A stretch of DNA of 64,000 bases from Aquibium microcysteis (lineage in GTDB: Bacteria > Pseudomonadota > Alphaproteobacteria > Rhizobiales > Rhizobiaceae): positions 671,001-735,000 of the forward strand of contig NZ_CP061080.1 in assembly GCF_014495845.1 (NCBI RefSeq), written 5' to 3'. Position 1 is the stretch's first letter; every line of letters begins with the position of its first letter. This document shows, in pieces, positions 1 to 11,928 of this stretch. The position numbers were made by a program, and so were the translations under genes. The notes under the pieces are model-generated. The model had not been told where the DNA came from. It searched no databases and saw only the letters and a list, made by a program, of their open reading frames with translations.

Positions 1-581
1 CGAGGGCGTGACGTCGAGGCCGCGTGCCTCGAGAATCAGCGGCACGACAGCGAGACGCGCGTGCAGGTCGTTGCGGGTCTGGTGGGCGGCTTCCCACAAT
101 CCGCCATGGGCGGGCAGGTCGCCATAGTCGGCGCCGAGCGAGCGCAGCCGGTTTCGCAGCAGCGTGAAGTGCTTGGCCTCCTCGAAGGCGACCTGCATCC
201 AGCCGTCGAAGAAGCTCGCCGGCGGCCGCTCTGCGGCGAAGCGGGCGACGATGTCGAGCGCCAGATCGATGGCGTTGAGCTCGATATGGGCAAGCGCGTG
301 GGCGAGCGCGATGCGCCCGTGATGGGTGTGCAGCGACCGCCGCGGCACCCGCTTCGGCTCGACCAGTTCCGGCCGCGCGGGGCGGCCGGGATAATCGGGC
401 GGCGTACCGTCCAGCGGGCTCATGACCGAGATGGCGCGGTCGAACCAGCGCCGCGCGACGGCGCGCACGATCGCCGTCTTGCGGTCGAGGTCGCTCTCGC
501 CGATCGCGTCGATGCAGCCGCCCCGCAGGCTGCGGGGACGGTAACCGTCGGCGTCCGCGGGGGTGGCTGCCTCCATCGGCG

Positions 582-585
<4 letters not shown>
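1..585 (-). CDS. DUF455 (ferritin-like) family protein, 3' part cut by window start
   Basis: Reading leftward from 585, an open frame runs off the window edge with no stop (195 codons visible). It contains the family-like stretches LHTHHGRIALAHALAHIELNA split over two helices, a downstream FEEAKHF, and LEARGLDV; His and Glu residues spaced along helices fit the ferritin-like diiron fold of DUF455 proteins. Function of the family is not established. The GTG at 585 overlaps the stop of the upstream bcp gene in a GTGA arrangement, and an in-frame ATG lies at 576, so the two genes are probably translationally coupled. The C-terminus is outside the window. Family call is by recognition; role unknown. 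Confidence 0.8.
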
Positions 586-1049
<464 letters not shown>

Positions 1050-1201
1050 ATGTTGTCCCTTCTGTGCCGGCGACGCCCGTCGGACGGGAACGACCCCGCA
1101 GCCGATTTTCGTTAGCGACATCGACGGTTCGCCTTATAGTTCACGTGCGGGATTCGTCCATGGATCACCGCTGAGACGACGGACGAGTGGAAGAGAGGAC
1201 C

Positions 1202-4200
1202 GTGCAGCACGAAAGGGTGCGCTTCCGGAAGGCCGACATCGCGGCCCTGGAGACTCTGCCGTCGGCCTGCGTGCCGCCGCCGCTGGCCAAGCGGCGGGCC
1301 GGCCGGGGGCGCGGCGTGCTGAAGGCGTTCCTCTACTCGATCCTGGGGATCGTGGCGCTGATGGTGGTGGCCGCGGCCGGACTCTATCTGGCGGGTGCGG
1401 CCGGGTTCGGCAACGAACGCATCAAACGCGAGGCCGAGATCGCGCTGTCGGCCTATGCCGGCGTGCCGGTTCGGGTCGAGGCCGGAACCGCGCGCCTGTC
1501 CTGGGGACAGCTCGGCCTCGTTTCGATCGAAGTCCCCTCCGTGCGCCTGCTGATCGCCGAGGACGGCCGCGAGTTCGCGCGGGCCGGGGCGATGCGCTTC
1601 GGCTTCTCGCTCCGACCGCTGCTGTCTGGCCGGCTCTCCGTCGCCGAAGTGGCGCTGAAGGAGGCCGTGATCGACGGTGCCGCCCTTCCGAAATCGGACG
1701 AGCCCGGCTGGCTCGACGGCGTCGCCGACGCACGTGGTCTCGTCGATCCCGACAAGGTGGTTGCCTCGATCTTCGGCGGTATGAACCAGCTCTTCGACGC
1801 GCTGGAGGGGCGGCAGGCGCCGCGGGTGGTGCTGCGCGACGTGGAGTTGCTCTTCGCCGGTCCGGGGCGCAGCAGCGTCCATGCCGATCACGTGTCGGCA
1901 TGGCGCGAGCGGGGGCAGGGACTCAAGCTCGAGGGCACCTTCGACCTCCTCGGCAGGCCGGTGACGATGACCGGCTCCGCCTCGCGCCGTTCCGCCGCCG
2001 GGCTGAAGTTCGACCTGCAGATCGACGTCCAGCGGCTTGCGGCGGATACGGAAGGGGCGAGCGCGCCGTCGATCGACGGCAGCGGGCGTATCCGCCTGAC
2101 GGGGTCGCGGCCCGCGCCGGGGCGGGGCCGCATCCGCATCGCCGCGACCGGCTCCGAGATCATCGCCACGCTGCCCGAGTTCGGCGAGCAGCGGGCGGAT
2201 CTCGACCTTGCGGCGGTGCTCGCCGCGGGATCGGGGAAGCTCGAATTCGAGCGCATCTCGCTCAGGACCCCGCGTTCCACTTTCGCCTTCCACGGCGCCA
2301 TCGGTCCCGTCCCCGCCGCCAGCCAGGGAGCCGCATCGCCGGCCTATCGCTGGGAGTTCAATTCCGACGGATCGGTGGTCGCCGTCAGCGGGGTATCGGA
2401 GCCCGCCTTGCCGTTCCTGGCGCGTGTCGCTGGAACCTACGATCCGGCCGCCAGGCTGCTCAGTGCGGCCGAGATCGGGGTCCGCACGCGACCGGGCGAG
2501 GTCTATGGCCAGGCGACGGTGCAGTTCTTCGACGGGATCAGCCCCTCCGTGGCGCTGGCGCTCGACATCCCGTCGATGCCGGTGGCCCATGCCAAGCAGC
2601 TCTGGCCGACGCCGACCGCGCCGGGGGCCCGTGCCTGGGTGATGGCGAACGTCTTCGGCGGAACGATCGAGAACTCCCGCGTGCGCTTCCGCGTCGGTCC
2701 GGGGCGGCTCGGCAACGGTGTCGAGCTGAACGGCGACGAGGTCAACGGCTCCTTCACGATCGCCGATACCCGCTTCGACATCACCGGCGAACTGCCCGCC
2801 GTGCGCGACGCCGACGGGACCGTCGATTTCCGCGGGTCGGACGTCGACATCACGCTCTTGAAGGGCACCGTCTTCATGCCGACGGGCCGGACGCTCGCGG
2901 CGTCGAACGGCTCGGTCCTGATCCGCAAGGTCGAATCGCGGCCGACGACGGGCTTCGTCGACATCGATGTCGAAGGCGACGCGCAGGCAGCGGCGGAGTT
3001 CGCCTCCTACCGCCCTATCGACGCCATGCGCCGCCTCGGTCTGGCGGCTGAGGACTTCACCGGCAGGGTCAAGGGAAACGTCAAGGTCGAGATTCCGCTG
3101 CGCAAGGACTTTCCCGTCGAGGAGCTCGATTGGGAAGTGGACCTGGCCTACGAGAATCTCGACATCGCCAAGCCCTTCGACGGACAGCAGGTGACGCAGG
3201 CGAACGGCACGATCGACGTCGACCCGCAGCGTGCCGTGATCCGCGCCAAGGCGCTCCTGAACGGCGTACCCGCCGAGATCGCCATGACCGAGCCGCTCGG
3301 CCCGTCGGGCGCGGAGCGGTCGCGCGACGTCTCGCTGGTGCTCGACGATGCCGCGCGCAGGCGCCTGGCGCCCGGACTGAACGAGATGCTGTCGGGTCCG
3401 GTGACGGCGAAGGTGACGATCTTGGCGCCGCAGGAGCAGCGGTTCGACATCGACCTCGCCAAGGCCAGGCTCACCTTTCCCTGGATCGGCTGGACGAAAG
3501 GCGCCGGCATTCCGGCAACCGCCCGCTTCGTCATGAAGCAGGACGGCGACCGCATGCGGCTTTCCGACTTCGAGCTGACCGGCGAGACCTTCCTGGCGAA
3601 GGGCACCATCGTTCTGGCCGGGGGCGCCTTGTCGGAAGCGGATTTCCCCACCGTTTCCCTCAACCGTGGAGACGAGATCGCGGTCAAGCTCGTTCGCAGC
3701 GGCAAGGGCTACGACGTCGGCATCAACGGCGCGTCGCTGGACGCGCGCGCCGTCATCAAGCTCTATCTCTCGGAGACCGAGAAGGCGGAGGAGGCCGTCG
3801 AATCCGTCCCGATCACGCTCGGCGTCGCGGTCGGCCGCACGGTCGGCTTCAACAACGAGGTGATGACCGGCCTGAACGTCAGCCTGCGCGGGACCGGAAC
3901 CGATCTCGGCGCGCTCCGCATCGCCGCGCTTTCCTCCCGCGGCGCGCCCGTGTCTATCGTCAACGAAGCCGACGCCAACGGCCGCAACGTCAGCATCCGC
4001 TCGAGCGACGCCGGCGCGGTGCTACGCTTCCTCAACATCTACGAATACATGCATGGCGGCACCATCGACCTCGCGCTCGCGGCGAAGCCTTCCGGACCGT
4101 TGCGCGGCCAGATCGAGGCGCGCGACTTCCAGGTCATCAACGATCCGAAGCTGCGCTCGCTCGTCTCGGCACCGCCTCCCGACGGCGACGGGCGTTCGCT

Positions 4201-4582
4201 GAGCCAGGTGGCCAGACGCGAGCTCGACGACCGAAAGGCGCGGTTCCAGCGCGGCTATGCGCTGGTGGAGAAGGGCGACGGCTATCTCTCCATCGACCGC
4301 GGCCTGCTGCGCGGCGCCGAGATCGGTGCGACCTTCCAGGGCGCGCTCTACGACCAGCGCGGCAACATGGACATTACCGGCACCTTCATGCCCGCCTATG
4401 GCGTCAACCGGCTCTTCGGTGAGATCCCGCTCTTCGGCCAGATCCTCGGCAATGGCCGCGACCGCGGGCTGATCGGCATCACCTTCAGGCTGGCCGGCGA
4501 CTCGAAGTCACCGCAGCTCCAGGTCAATCCGATCTCGGCCATCGCACCGGGCATCTTCCGGTCGATCTTCGAGTTCGACTGA
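1202..4582 (+). CDS. AsmA-like / DUF3971 inner-membrane-anchored envelope protein
   Basis: Large protein of about 1126 aa. A single N-terminal membrane segment (LYSILGIVALMVVAAAGLYL, roughly residues 40-65) is followed by a very long, mostly beta-strand, hydrophilic region ending in a conserved-looking tail with GLIGITFRLAGDSKSPQLQV and NPISAIAPGIFR, typical of the YhdP/TamB/AsmA group. Members bridge the periplasm and are linked to lipid transport to the outer membrane; that role is taken from the family. GTG 1202 was chosen because GAAGAGAGGA lies just upstream; an in-frame GTG at 1187 is possible. Convergent with tyrS, separated by about 70 bp. Confidence 0.88.
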   Translation: MQHERVRFRKADIAALETLPSACVPPPLAKRRAGRGRGVLKAFLYSILGIVALMVVAAAGLYLAGAAGFGNERIKREAEIALSAYAGVPVRVEAGTARLSWGQLGLVSIEVPSVRLLIAEDGREFARAGAMRFGFSLRPLLSGRLSVAEVALKEAVIDGAALPKSDEPGWLDGVADARGLVDPDKVVASIFGGMNQLFDALEGRQAPRVVLRDVELLFAGPGRSSVHADHVSAWRERGQGLKLEGTFDLLGRPVTMTGSASRRSAAGLKFDLQIDVQRLAADTEGASAPSIDGSGRIRLTGSRPAPGRGRIRIAATGSEIIATLPEFGEQRADLDLAAVLAAGSGKLEFERISLRTPRSTFAFHGAIGPVPAASQGAASPAYRWEFNSDGSVVAVSGVSEPALPFLARVAGTYDPAARLLSAAEIGVRTRPGEVYGQATVQFFDGISPSVALALDIPSMPVAHAKQLWPTPTAPGARAWVMANVFGGTIENSRVRFRVGPGRLGNGVELNGDEVNGSFTIADTRFDITGELPAVRDADGTVDFRGSDVDITLLKGTVFMPTGRTLAASNGSVLIRKVESRPTTGFVDIDVEGDAQAAAEFASYRPIDAMRRLGLAAEDFTGRVKGNVKVEIPLRKDFPVEELDWEVDLAYENLDIAKPFDGQQVTQANGTIDVDPQRAVIRAKALLNGVPAEIAMTEPLGPSGAERSRDVSLVLDDAARRRLAPGLNEMLSGPVTAKVTILAPQEQRFDIDLAKARLTFPWIGWTKGAGIPATARFVMKQDGDRMRLSDFELTGETFLAKGTIVLAGGALSEADFPTVSLNRGDEIAVKLVRSGKGYDVGINGASLDARAVIKLYLSETEKAEEAVESVPITLGVAVGRTVGFNNEVMTGLNVSLRGTGTDLGALRIAALSSRGAPVSIVNEADANGRNVSIRSSDAGAVLRFLNIYEYMHGGTIDLALAAKPSGPLRGQIEARDFQVINDPKLRSLVSAPPPDGDGRSLSQVARRELDDRKARFQRGYALVEKGDGYLSIDRGLLRGAEIGATFQGALYDQRGNMDITGTFMPAYGVNRLFGEIPLFGQILGNGRDRGLIGITFRLAGDSKSPQLQVNPISAIAPGIFRSIFEFD

Positions 4583-4653
4583 GGGGGCGCGGACGTTCGG
4601 TCGGCAGGAGCGTGCCGCGGCCTGCGTCCTGCGGTGAACGCCCGAAACAGCCT

Positions 4654-5910
4654 TCAGACAGGGCGGACCAGGATGTGCTTCTTCTTGCCGAGCGACAGCT
4701 TGACCACGCCCTCGGCGGTGATCTCGCTGCTGCCGACCATAAGGCGCTCGTCCGACACCGCGGCGTCGTTGATCTTCACTGCGCCGCCCTGCACGTGCCG
4801 TCGCGCCTCGCCGTTGGAGCCGGCGAGGCCGGCGCGGACGAGGAGCGACAACAGACCGATGCCGGCTTCGAGTTCGGCCTTCGGCACCTCGATCGACGGC
4901 AGCGTATCGGCCAGCGCGCCTTCCTCGAAGGTCTTGCGGGCCGTCTCGGCAGCCTGGTGGGCTGCTTCGCGCCCGTGCAGCAGCGCGGTCACTTCCGTGG
5001 CGAGGATCTTCTTCGCCTCGTTGATCTCCGAGCCGCCCAGCGCCCCGAGACGCGCGATCTCGTCCATCGGCAGCATGGTGAAGAGCTTCAGGAAGCGCAC
5101 GACGTCCGCGTCCTCGGTGTTTCGCCAGTACTGCCAGAAGTCGTAGACCGGCAGCAGGTCGGCATTGAGCCAGACGGCGCCCGAGGCGGACTTGCCCATC
5201 TTGGCGCCGGACGAGGTGGTCAGCAGCGGCGCCGTCAGCGCGTAGAGCTGCGGCGTCCCCATCCGGTGGCCGAGGTCGATGCCGTTGACGATGTTGCCCC
5301 ACTGATCCGAACCGCCCATCTGCAGCCGGCAGCCGTAGCGCTGGTTCAGCTCGACGAAGTCGTAGGCCTGGAGGATCATGTAGTTGAATTCGAGGAAGGA
5401 CAGCGACTGCTCGCGGTCGAGCCGCGTCTTGACGCTGTCGAAGGACAGCATGCGGTTGACCGAGAAATGCCGGCCGACGTCGCGCAGGAATTCGAGATAG
5501 TTGAGCGGGCGCAGCCATTCGGCATTGTTGATCATCAGGGCGCCGCCCTTCGGCCCCTTGTCGTAGTCGAGATAGCGCGAGAAGCAGCGCTTGATCGAAG
5601 CGATGTTCTCCTCGATCGTCTCGACCGTCATCAGCTTGCGCGCCTCCTCCTTGAAGGAGGGATCGCCGACCATGCCGGTGCCGCCGCCCATCAGCGAGAT
5701 CGGCTGGTGGCCGGTCTGCTGGAACCAGCGCAGCATCATGATCTGCATCAGATGGCCGACATGCAGGCTCGATGCCGTCGGGTCGTAGCCGATATAGGCC
5801 GTCACGCTTTCCCGGGCGAGCAGTTCGTCCAGCCCCGTCTCGTCGGACAGCTGGTGAATGAAGCCGCGCTCCGACAGGATGCGCAGGAAATCGGACTTGA
5901 AGGCGGACAT
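4654..5910 (-). CDS. tyrS: Tyrosyl-tRNA synthetase
   Basis: 418-aa class I aminoacyl-tRNA synthetase that charges tRNA-Tyr. The signature HIGH-type motif appears as HVGH in [10 protein letters not shown], and the KMSKS loop as KMGKS in [15 protein letters not shown]. The tyrosine pocket region [13 protein letters not shown] and [10 protein letters not shown] are typical, and the last ~70 residues ([22 protein letters not shown]) form the S4 RNA-binding domain. Start set at ATG 5910 ([12 protein letters not shown]), the family N-terminus; the upstream in-frame ATG would add an Arg-rich stretch unlike the family. Divergent from anmK with a 107-bp shared promoter region. Confidence 0.97.
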   Translation of the reverse strand: MSAFKSDFLRILSERGFIHQLSDETGLDELLARESVTAYIGYDPTASSLHVGHLMQIMMLRWFQQTGHQPISLMGGGTGMVGDPSFKEEARKLMTVETIEENIASIKRCFSRYLDYDKGPKGGALMINNAEWLRPLNYLEFLRDVGRHFSVNRMLSFDSVKTRLDREQSLSFLEFNYMILQAYDFVELNQRYGCRLQMGGSDQWGNIVNGIDLGHRMGTPQLYALTAPLLTTSSGAKMGKSASGAVWLNADLLPVYDFWQYWRNTEDADVVRFLKLFTMLPMDEIARLGALGGSEINEAKKILATEVTALLHGREAAHQAAETARKTFEEGALADTLPSIEVPKAELEAGIGLLSLLVRAGLAGSNGEARRHVQGGAVKINDAAVSDERLMVGSSEITAEGVVKLSLGKKKHILVRPV

Positions 5911-6017
5911 GGTCGGCTCTTTCGGTGGACGGTCGATGCCGCGGCCGCGACCGTGGCGTTCGGGAATGCGCGCCTTTAGCATCGCCGCGACGCGAATCAC
6001 AAGCTGGACGGGTCTCC

Positions 6018-7154
6018 ATGGCGGTCAAATGCGCGATCGGGCTGATGAGCGGCACGTCGATGGACGGCATCGACCTCGCTGTCGTCGAGACCGACGGGGC
6101 CGAAATCGTCCGGCGCGGGCCGTCGGCCTTCGTGCCCTACGAAGCGGCCTTCCGCCGCCGCATCGAGGCGGCGCTGACCGACGCGAAGGCGATCGGCCGC
6201 CGTGACGAGCGGCCGGGCGACCTGGCCGATCTGGAGCGCGAGATCACCCTGCGCCATGCCCGCGCCGTCGCACGGTTCCGTGCCGACTTTCCGCAGACGG
6301 CGGGACGGGCGGAACTCGTCGGCTTCCACGGCCAGACCGTGCTGCACCGGCCGGAGAAGGCCCTGACCGTCCAGCTCGGCGACGGCGCGCTGCTCTCCCG
6401 CGAGACCGGCCTGCCGGTGGTCTACGACATGCGCGCCAACGACATGGTCCATGGCGGGCAGGGCGCGCCGCTGGTGCCCGTCTATCACGCCGCGCTCGCT
6501 CGCTCGCTGCCGGCGCAGCATCGGCTGTTTCCGGTGTGCCTGGTCAATGTCGGCGGCATCTCCAACGTCACCTTCGTGCCCGAGACCGGCGATCCCGTCG
6601 CCTTCGATTCCGGCCCGGGCAATGCCCTGATCGACCAATGGGTCTCGGCCGAAGGCGGCGTGCCCTACGATGCCGACGGCATGATCGCGAGCGAGGGCGG
6701 CGTGGTGCGGGCGGTGGTGGACGCCTATCTCGACACCCCGTTCTTTGCCCGCAAGGCGCCGAAATCGCTCGACCGCAACGACTTCACGCTGGACCTTGCC
6801 GGGGGGCTGGAACTCGCCGACGGCGCGCGCACGCTGGCCGCGGTCTCGGCCGAGGCGATTCTCGCAGCCGCCGCCCACATGCCGGCACAGCCCCGGCTGT
6901 GGATCGTCTGCGGCGGCGGACGCAGGAACCCGCACATCGTGTCGGACCTGCGGGCGGGGGCGGAAAGGCGCGGCGGCGCGGTGATGCTCGCCGAGGACGT
7001 CGGGCTCGACGGCGACGCGATGGAGGCGGAGGCCTGGGCCTATCTCGCGGTGCGATCCGTGCTGGGCCTGCCGCTGACCTTTCCGACGACGACGGGGTGC
7101 CGGGAGGCGGTGACGGGCGGAGTGCTGGCGGGAAGGCGTGACCGCGGTCGGTGA
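6018..7154 (+). CDS. anmK: Anhydro-N-acetylmuramic acid kinase
   Basis: 378-aa enzyme of peptidoglycan recycling. It converts 1,6-anhydro-N-acetylmuramate to N-acetylmuramate-6-phosphate with ATP. The N-terminal phosphate-binding signature [15 protein letters not shown] and the conserved [11 protein letters not shown] and [10 protein letters not shown] segments identify the family. Start ATG 6018 gives the standard [13 protein letters not shown]-terminus. Divergent from tyrS, a common pairing in Hyphomicrobiales. A palindromic repeat follows the stop. Confidence 0.96.
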   Translation: MAVKCAIGLMSGTSMDGIDLAVVETDGAEIVRRGPSAFVPYEAAFRRRIEAALTDAKAIGRRDERPGDLADLEREITLRHARAVARFRADFPQTAGRAELVGFHGQTVLHRPEKALTVQLGDGALLSRETGLPVVYDMRANDMVHGGQGAPLVPVYHAALARSLPAQHRLFPVCLVNVGGISNVTFVPETGDPVAFDSGPGNALIDQWVSAEGGVPYDADGMIASEGGVVRAVVDAYLDTPFFARKAPKSLDRNDFTLDLAGGLELADGARTLAAVSAEAILAAAAHMPAQPRLWIVCGGGRRNPHIVSDLRAGAERRGGAVMLAEDVGLDGDAMEAEAWAYLAVRSVLGLPLTFPTTTGCREAVTGGVLAGRRDRGR

Positions 7155-7189
7155 TTTGAACGGGAAACTAAAGATGTCGCGCTCGACGA

Positions 7190-7345
7190 TACCCCCCTCT
7201 GCCTGCCGGCGTCTCCCCCTCAAGGGGGGAGATCGGCGGCCCCAACCGCTCTGCCGGCCTGCCAACGTTGCAGAATGGACGCGATGACCGAAGCTGCTGA
7301 TCTCCCCCCCTTGAGGGGAGATGTCCGGCAGGACAGAGGGGGGGC
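7190..7345. repeat. Palindromic intergenic mosaic element (RIME-like), copy 1
   Basis: About 155 bp between anmK and the hydrolase gene. The two ends are inverted copies: ACCCCCCTCTGCCTGCCGGC then CTCCCCCTCAAGGGGGGAGA on the left, and GATCTCCCCCCTTGAGGGGA then CCGGCAGGACAGAGGGGG on the right, with a less conserved centre. Copy 2 at 43608-43760 shares both ends almost exactly but differs in the middle, as in the mosaic RIME elements of rhizobia. It could fold into a long hairpin at the mRNA 3' ends of both convergent genes. Confidence 0.85.
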
Positions 7346-7405
7346 CGTAGGGCTCGCCGTTCGAGGCCCCGGACCGAAGGGCGTGCGTGTCCGCGCCGCC
7401 TTGTC

Positions 7406-8080
7406 CTACCGCAGCCGCTTCGGCCGCGCGTCCGACAATTCGCCGGCGAGCCGCCGGTCGAGATAGTCCGAGCATTCCGAGATCAGCAGGTCGGTGTCGT
7501 TTGAGAAGAAGTGGTTGGCGCCGGGCAGCGTCTTCTGCGTGATCGTGATGCCCTTCTGCGTGTGCAGCTTGTCGACCAGGCCCTGCACGTCCTTCGGCGG
7601 CGCGACCTTGTCGGAATCGCCGTGGATGATGAGGCCCGACGAGGGGCAGGGGGCGAGGAAGGAGAAGTCGTAGGTGTTGGGCTGCGGGGCGACGGAGATG
7701 AAACCCTCGATCTCCGGCCGGCGCATCAGAAGCTGCATGCCGATCCAGGCGCCGAAGGAATAGCCGGCGACCCAGCAGCTCTTGGAATCCGGATGCAGCG
7801 ACTGCACCCAGTCGAGTGCTGCGGCGGCGTCCGACAGCTCGCCCGCGCCATGGTCGAACTCGCCCTGGCTGCGGCCGATGCCGCGGAAATTGAAGCGCAG
7901 CGTCGTGAAATTGCGCTTCTGGAACATGTAGAACAGGTCGTAGACGATCTTGTTGTTCATCGTCCCGCCGAACTGCGGGTGCGGGTGCAGCACGATGGCG
8001 ATCGGCGCATTCTTTTCGGTCGAGGGCTGGTAGCGGCCCTCGAGGCGTCCGTCCGGTCCGGCGAAAATGACTTCGGGCAT
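7406..8080 (-). CDS. Alpha/beta hydrolase (COG2945-like)
   Basis: 224-aa cytosolic serine hydrolase. Visible features are the HPHPQFGGTMNNK oxyanion-hole region, FNFRGIGRSQGEFDHG, the nucleophile elbow GYSFG with Ser108, a likely acid in HGDSDKV, and a catalytic His in GANHFF. These match the small dienelactone-hydrolase-like family found widely in Hyphomicrobiales, whose substrate is not established. Start ATG 8080 is the only sensible one. It is convergent with anmK across the palindromic element and divergent from the cysteine desulfurase gene. Confidence 0.88.
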   Translation of the reverse strand: MPEVIFAGPDGRLEGRYQPSTEKNAPIAIVLHPHPQFGGTMNNKIVYDLFYMFQKRNFTTLRFNFRGIGRSQGEFDHGAGELSDAAAALDWVQSLHPDSKSCWVAGYSFGAWIGMQLLMRRPEIEGFISVAPQPNTYDFSFLAPCPSSGLIIHGDSDKVAPPKDVQGLVDKLHTQKGITITQKTLPGANHFFSNDTDLLISECSDYLDRRLAGELSDARPKRLR

Positions 8081-8302
8081 GGGTACTCCACTTCACGGCC
8101 GCCGGGCGGGACGCCCGACACATGGGGACCGCCCTTGACGAGGGGCCGTCGCCTCCATAGAAACCAGTTTAGAATTGTTCAAAACTCGGCGGCTGGCCGC
8201 CAGTCTGGACGAAGCGGCTAAATAGGACGTGTGGCCTCGCAATTTCAAGGAAATTGCGACATCACCGGCATCAACGCCCACTCTGGAGATCGCATTCCGC
8301 CG

Positions 8303-9469
8303 ATGGCCGTCGAACGCGCCTATCTCGACCACAACGCCAGCGCACCGCTGCTCGCGGCCGCGCGCGCGGCGATGCTGGCCGCGCTGGAGGCCGACGGCAA
8401 TCCGTCCTCCGTCCATGCGGAAGGGCGGGCGGCGCGCCGGCTGGTCGAGACCGCGCGGCGTCACGTGGCGGCCCTGGTGGGGGGCAAGGCGGAGCACGTC
8501 GTCTTCACCTCCGGTGCGACGGAAGCCGCCGCGACCCTGCTGACGCCCCACTGGCGCATGGGCCGCGGCGCGTTGCGCGTCTCGCGCCTGTTCGTCACGG
8601 CGGCCGACCATCCCTGCATCCTGTGCGGCGGGCATTTTCCCGCGGACGCGGTCACCGTCCTGCCGGTCGGCCGGGACGGGCTGATCGACCTCGCTGCGCT
8701 GGAGATGGCTCTTGCGGGGCATGACCCCGCCGGGGGCATGGCGTTGGTGGCGATCCATACCGCCAACAACGAGACCGGCGTCATCCAGCCGATCGCAGAA
8801 ATCGGCCGCATCGCCAGGGCGGCGAAGGCGCTCGTCGTCGCCGACGCAGTCCAGGCGGCTGGGCGCATTCCGCTCGACATATCCGACGGTTCTGCGGATT
8901 TCCTGATTCTCTCCTCGCACAAGATCGGAGGCCCGAAAGGGGCCGGCGCCATCGTCGGCGCGTCCGATCTGCTGATGCCCTCGCCGCTGGTTCCGGGGGG
9001 CGGGCAGGAGAGGGGCCACCGTTCGGGGACCGAGAACGTCGCTGCCATCGCCGGCTTCGGCGCGGCGGCCGAACAGGCGCGCGCGGGGCTCGCCGACATG
9101 CCGGCCGTGGCAGCCCTTCGGGACCGCATCGAGACCGCGCTGCTGACCGCTGCGCCGGGCGCGACCGTCTACGGGGCAGGCGCGCCGCGGCTGCCCAACA
9201 CGATCTTCTTCGACCTGCCGGGCGTGAAGGCCGAGACCGCCCAGATCGCCTTCGACCTTGCCGGCGTCGCGCTGTCGGCAGGCTCCGCCTGCTCGTCGGG
9301 AAAGGTCGGTCCGAGCCATGTCCTGAAGGCGATGGGACTGGGCGACCAGGCTTCGGCGCTGCGCGTTTCGATCGGCCGGTCGACCGGCGAGCGCGAGGTA
9401 TCGATGTTCACGCAGGCGCTGGGTGCACTGGTTTCGCGCCAGACGCGGTCGGCGTCGCGGGCGGCGTGA
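8303..9469 (+). CDS. Cysteine desulfurase (NifS/IscS-like), first gene of the suf cluster
   Basis: 388-aa PLP-dependent enzyme that takes sulfur from cysteine as a protein-bound persulfide. N-terminal YLDHNASAPLL is the IscS/NifS start; the PLP lysine is in SSHKIGGPKG and the active-site Cys in the SAGSACSSGKVGPSHVL loop, which is the long-loop (IscS/NifS) type, different from the SufS type encoded downstream. ATG 8303 (MAVERAYLDHN) is preferred over an in-frame GTG at 8231. It lies ~150 bp before sufB on the same strand, so the locus has two different desulfurases around sufBCD, as in other rhizobia. Confidence 0.93.
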   Translation: MAVERAYLDHNASAPLLAAARAAMLAALEADGNPSSVHAEGRAARRLVETARRHVAALVGGKAEHVVFTSGATEAAATLLTPHWRMGRGALRVSRLFVTAADHPCILCGGHFPADAVTVLPVGRDGLIDLAALEMALAGHDPAGGMALVAIHTANNETGVIQPIAEIGRIARAAKALVVADAVQAAGRIPLDISDGSADFLILSSHKIGGPKGAGAIVGASDLLMPSPLVPGGGQERGHRSGTENVAAIAGFGAAAEQARAGLADMPAVAALRDRIETALLTAAPGATVYGAGAPRLPNTIFFDLPGVKAETAQIAFDLAGVALSAGSACSSGKVGPSHVLKAMGLGDQASALRVSIGRSTGEREVSMFTQALGALVSRQTRSASRAA

Positions 9470-9622
9470 TGCCGGGAGGGAAAAAACACGCGTTTCCGCT
9501 CGAATTCGGGCCTTTGGAGGGTGAATTCCGGGCGCGGACGCACTAGATCAGGCACACGCCGCGAGCGGTGCCAGAGTTTGAAAACTGCCGGGCCTTGAAC
9601 CCGGCAAGGATGGAGAACACCG

Positions 9623-11134
<1,512 letters not shown>

Positions 11135-11148
11135 GGGGGTATGCTCCG

Positions 11149-11310
11149 TCCTTCCGGGGCCGCGCGATGGAACCCGAAGTCCAGGGTGGCAAGGGTGGAC
11201 GGGGTAGCGATGTGTGTGTGCGTTGCGAACGACACCGGAGGTTTTGAACAGATGGACGAAGGCCGGCGCTCTGGATTCCGGGTTCCGCTGCGCGGCCCCG
11301 GAATGACGGG
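11149..11310. repeat. Palindromic repeat (CCGGGGCCGCGC family), left of the GIY-YIG gene
   Basis: An inverted pair: TTCCGGGGCCGCGCGATGG with AACCCGAAGTCCAG at the left end (11152-11183) and CTCTGGATTCCGGGTTCCGC with TGCGCGGCCCCGGAATGAC at the right (11269-11308). The left arm is partly degraded (GATGG for CAGCGG). The same arms recur at 11711-11860, so the GIY-YIG gene sits between two copies. The core matches a short palindrome scattered through Hyphomicrobiales genomes (recognition, not searched). Confidence 0.85.
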
Positions 11311-11339
11311 CCGCAGGGTGACGCCGAAGGAAACGCCGT

Positions 11340-11684
11340 ATGTCAGGGTGGGTCTACATCATGGCATCCCAAAGAAACGGAACGCTATACATCGGAGTGA
11401 CGAGCGATCTGCAGGGACGTGCCTACGAGCATCGAACGTCCGCGCGACCCGGGTTTACGAGCAGACACGGCTGTCATCGCCTCGTCTGGTACGAACGGCA
11501 CGACAACATCATTGAGGCGATTGCCCGGGAGAAGGAACTGAAGACCTGGCGGCGGTCCTGGAAGCTTTATCTGATCGAGGGGTTCAACGGTGAATGGGAT
11601 GACCTTTTCGAGACGTGCTACGAGCGGGACAACCCGTCCGAGGCGATCAGGGCGAGATCGGTTATCTTCCGGCAAGTGGACTAA
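11340..11684 (+). CDS. GIY-YIG nuclease family protein
   Basis: 114-aa single-domain GIY-YIG protein. The N-terminal WVYIMASQRNGTLYIGVTSDL gives the VYI/YIG strand pair, followed by Arg28 in GRAYEHR and Glu in AIAREKELKTWRRSWKLYLIEGFN, the metal-binding Glu region of UvrC/URI-type domains. GIY-YIG proteins cut or nick DNA; small stand-alone ones of this type have no settled role. A good ribosome site (AAGGAA, 8 nt before ATG 11340) supports translation. It is inserted between sufB and sufC and bracketed by two palindromic repeats, which suggests a repeat-associated, possibly mobile gene. Confidence 0.9.
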   Translation: MSGWVYIMASQRNGTLYIGVTSDLQGRAYEHRTSARPGFTSRHGCHRLVWYERHDNIIEAIAREKELKTWRRSWKLYLIEGFNGEWDDLFETCYERDNPSEAIRARSVIFRQVD

Positions 11685-11710
11685 GGGTTTTGGCAAAGCT
11701 GCTACCTGCC

Positions 11711-11860
11711 GTCATTCCGGGGCCGCGCAGCGGAACCCGGAATCCAGAGCGGTGGCGCGGAAGGAAGAAGCGGACGCAATAGGTTTTAACGCATAGGCCC
11801 GCTGAACAGGGACCTGCGCTTCTGGGTTCCGGGTTCCGCTGCGCGGCCCCGGAATGATGG
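11711..11860. repeat. Palindromic repeat (CCGGGGCCGCGC family), right of the GIY-YIG gene
   Basis: Second copy of the element at 11149-11310. Left arm GTCATTCCGGGGCCGCGCAG then CGGAACCCGGAATCCAGAGC; right arm CTTCTGGGTTCCGGGTTCCG then CTGCGCGGCCCCGGAATGAT. The two arms are near-perfect inverted copies with a ~65-bp centre. It would give a strong hairpin in any sufB-sufC read-through transcript. Confidence 0.88.
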
Positions 11861-11928
11861 CGGAACCGACGAGTTCGACATGATGGCTGGACGTCTGAGG
11901 CGCAACGACGACTGGAAGGACGGCTCAG

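Noticed and set aside
5997..8123. A ~700-codon minus-strand frame opposite anmK
   Set aside because: It is antisense to a clear gene and joins on to the hydrolase only through the repeat; high G+C creates such frames.
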